A stretch of 64,000 nucleotides of DNA from Bacteroidia bacterium (GTDB lineage Bacteria; Bacteroidota; Bacteroidia; Flavobacteriales; Schleiferiaceae). Positions within the stretch are counted from its first letter, which is position 1. Each line of letters begins with the position of its first letter. Shown in pieces: positions 62,958 through 64,000 of this stretch. The notes below the pieces were generated by a model. It searched no databases and was not told the DNA's origin. It was given only the letters and a program-made list of their open reading frames with translations. A program made the translations under genes and the position numbers. The DNA lies in assembly GCA_030424545.1 (NCBI GenBank), contig JAUHWL010000007.1, forward strand, positions 99,202 to 163,201, given 5' to 3'.

Positions 62958-63374
62958 TTATCCCCATTGCTTTATCATCGCTTCATATTCTTCAGCAAAG
63001 GGCTTCTTCCTATGATGTTCCTCTTGATTTTTGATATACTCAAAAACCCTTTTAAAATCTTTTTCACTCACTCCCACAGCCCAATAATCATCTTGCCACA
63101 TAAACTTCTGCTTGGTTAGTCCTTGTTTGTTTATCCAAAAGGCAGATTCTCCTTTTATGAGTTGAGCAGCCTTGGCAATGGTCATGTCTTTATTTAGTGC
63201 CAGCAAACAGTGCGCGTGGTCGGTATAGCCGTTGGCAATCGCCAATTTCAATTCCTTCAATTTTGCATTTTCATGAATGTGGGCAAAAACTTTTTGGCGG
63301 ATGTCATCCACTAAAAATGGCTCTCTGTTTTTTGTGGAGAACACCATGTGTATCCAAATTCTTACCCAGCTCAT
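62958..63374 (-). CDS. IS200-like Y1 transposase
   Basis: The 138-residue HUH single-strand transposase has the motif H53-A-H55 in TDHAHCLLAL, the catalytic Tyr113 in FEYIKNQEEHH and an N-terminal SWVRIWIHMVFSTKNREPFL, as in the IS200/IS605 TnpA family (Y1_Tnp). The length and start are typical. No accessory tnpB is present. Two-hairpin units lie on both sides, at 62876-62931 (downstream of its stop) and 63393-63443 and 63473-63527 (upstream of its start), suggesting that these hairpins are its substrates. It differs in sequence from the RAYT at 42386, so this is a second, unrelated Y1 system in the window. Confidence 0.92.
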   Translation of the reverse strand: MSWVRIWIHMVFSTKNREPFLVDDIRQKVFAHIHENAKLKELKLAIANGYTDHAHCLLALNKDMTIAKAAQLIKGESAFWINKQGLTKQKFMWQDDYWAVGVSEKDFKRVFEYIKNQEEHHRKKPFAEEYEAMIKQWG

Positions 63375-63392
63375 AGTTTTGTTGTTTTAGAT

Positions 63393-63443
63393 GGGGCTAA
63401 AGCCCCTGATTTGTAATCATTTTTTTAGTTGGCTGAAGCCAAC
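63393..63443 (+). repeat. Two-hairpin repeat unit 3
   Basis: GGGGCTAAAGCCCC (63393-63406), about 20 nt spacer, then GTTGGCTGAAGCCAAC (63428-63443). It lies 18 nt upstream of the transposase start. Confidence 0.88.
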
Positions 63444-63472
63444 AGCAATTTGCTTTCTACTTAAACTTAATA

Positions 63473-63527
63473 GGGCTAAAGCCCCAGTTTCTATTAGCTT
63501 TCTTTGCAGTTGGCTAAAGCCATCTGC
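63473..63527 (+). repeat. Two-hairpin repeat unit 4
   Basis: GGGCTAAAGCCC (63473-63484), 21 nt spacer, then a 22-bp imperfect palindrome with GCAGTTGGCT/AGCCATCTGC arms (63506-63527). Same orientation as units 1 to 3. Confidence 0.88.
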
Positions 63528-63613
63528 AAAAGCAGCAATAATTTTCTATTCAATCTTTTTCTAATTTCCTTTATTTAATTCTGCTTAAACCTTCCCTTTT
63601 TACAGGCTTCTAT

Positions 63614-64000
63614 TTACCGCCTGCTGATTACCGTCTGCTTCAGCAGACGGACCAACACACTTAAAAAACTCCCCACCAAAGCCAAACCCAACGCGGCACC
63701 CAACGGGTACATATACAGCAAAGTCACCGGGCGGTTTTCGGTTTCTTTAAATTCTATGGGCTCCAATTTATTTACTTCTTCATAGACTTGTTTTAGTGCA
63801 TCGGCATCTTTGGCGCGGAAGTATTTCCCTCCCGTAATGTCTGCGATTTGCTTCAGCGTTTTTTCATCTAAAACAGACCCACTTTTGCCGGGCTCGCCAA
63901 TGCCAATGGTGTAAATGATTACCGAATCTCGTTTGGCCATTTCGGCCCCGTCTAGCGGAAGAATATCTGTGCCGCCATCTACGCCATCGGTGAGCAACAG
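63614..64000 (-). CDS. BatA-like VWA protein (C-terminal part, 5' end beyond window)
   Basis: The frame is open to the right edge and ends at 63614, giving about 128 C-terminal residues of a VWA protein. LLLTDGVDGGTDILPLDGAEMAKRDSVIIYTIGIGEPG is the typical late part of a BatA VWA domain. KTLKQIADITGGKYFRAKDADALKQVYEEVNKLEP follows, then a C-terminal membrane helix (PLGAALGLALVGSFLSVLV). It precedes batB/C and batD in the operon direction. The last 15 codons contain a 20-bp hairpin that looks like an inserted repeat. The MIDAS region and start are outside the window. Confidence 0.88.
   Translation of the reverse strand: MLLTDGVDGGTDILPLDGAEMAKRDSVIIYTIGIGEPGKSGSVLDEKTLKQIADITGGKYFRAKDADALKQVYEEVNKLEPIEFKETENRPVTLLYMYPLGAALGLALVGSFLSVLVRLLKQTVISRR
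63631..63650. repeat. Hairpin within the 3' end of batA
   Basis: CCGTCTGC-TTCA-GCAGACGG is an 8-bp perfect stem inside the coding region, 15 nt before the stop. It is unlike the two-hairpin units beside it but resembles another short dispersed repeat. Confidence 0.6.

Noticed and set aside
62168..63613. CRISPR array in the repeat cluster of the Bat region
   Set aside because: Only four units, irregularly spaced with genes between, and each unit is a pair of palindromes with diverged sequence. There are no unique spacers of constant length and no cas genes.

Overview
The window is AT-rich chromosomal DNA from a member of the Bacteroidota, most likely order Flavobacteriales. The evidence is three proteins with type IX secretion (T9SS) C-terminal sorting domains, a complete-looking set of Bacteroidota housekeeping families (DUF349, DUF368, PUR/DUF3276, long NusB, DUF1573, START-like, Bat aerotolerance proteins), and several upstream sites matching the Bacteroidota promoter form TTG-N17-23-TAnnTTTG. 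There is no rRNA, CRISPR array, prophage or plasmid backbone. One tRNA (anticodon CAT) is present.

Layout. 1-3.4 kb: the 5' part of a NuoE/NuoF-type (formate dehydrogenase beta-like) subunit with fdhD, then two paralogous outer-membrane barrels. 3.5-10.6 kb, minus strand: uvrB, a DUF349 protein, aroE, a DUF368 transporter and a TPR protein. 10.8-13.5 kb, plus: glmM and a cysteine desulfurase. 13.5-19.7 kb, minus: a large PKD/T9SS protein, a THUMP-like methyltransferase, an AI-2E-type permease and a DUF4159 protein. 19.8-24.1 kb, plus: a compact overlapping run ribD - EamA - YigZ - secreted metallopeptidase, ended by a 31-bp perfect inverted-repeat terminator shared with the converging PUR gene. 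An ABC exporter half follows on minus. 26.6-34.0 kb, plus: leucine-type dehydrogenase, nusB, DUF1573, yajC, YbbR, coaE, nnr, a methyltransferase and a ZIP transporter. 34.1-40.4 kb: a 1695-residue exported TPR-CHAT protein and an acyl-ACP desaturase.

40.4-46.5 kb is the first accessory region. It holds a two-gene unit of unknown function, a SET-domain protein, a REP-associated tyrosine transposase (RAYT) bracketed by inverted REP hairpins, an exact 125-bp tandem duplication of the RAYT tail plus its REP, a gene remnant, a MORN-like lipoprotein, further diverged REP hairpins and a beta-propeller T9SS protein. 46.7-59.1 kb returns to ordinary genes: tRNA, START-like, PAP2, GT39, then a minus-strand cell-surface polysaccharide/acyl-CoA group (Gfo/Idh oxidoreductase, lipoprotein, sugar transferase, 3-hydroxyacyl-CoA dehydrogenase, C1 peptidase), pcm, a porin with an alpha-carbonic anhydrase, and a second PAP2 protein.

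59.1-64.0 kb is the Bat operon (batA, batB/C fusion, batD on minus). Between batA and batB/C lies about 1.4 kb of foreign-looking material: an IS200-like Y1 transposase, a two-domain protein of unknown function, and four copies, all in the same orientation, of a two-hairpin repeat with a constant spacer of about 20 nt.

The strongest candidates for something undescribed are the two REP/Y1-transposase systems. In the first, the hairpins keep a 6-3-6 geometry while the stem sequence changes with compensation. The second has apparently carried a passenger gene into a conserved operon. All functional statements rest on reading motifs by eye. No database search was possible.
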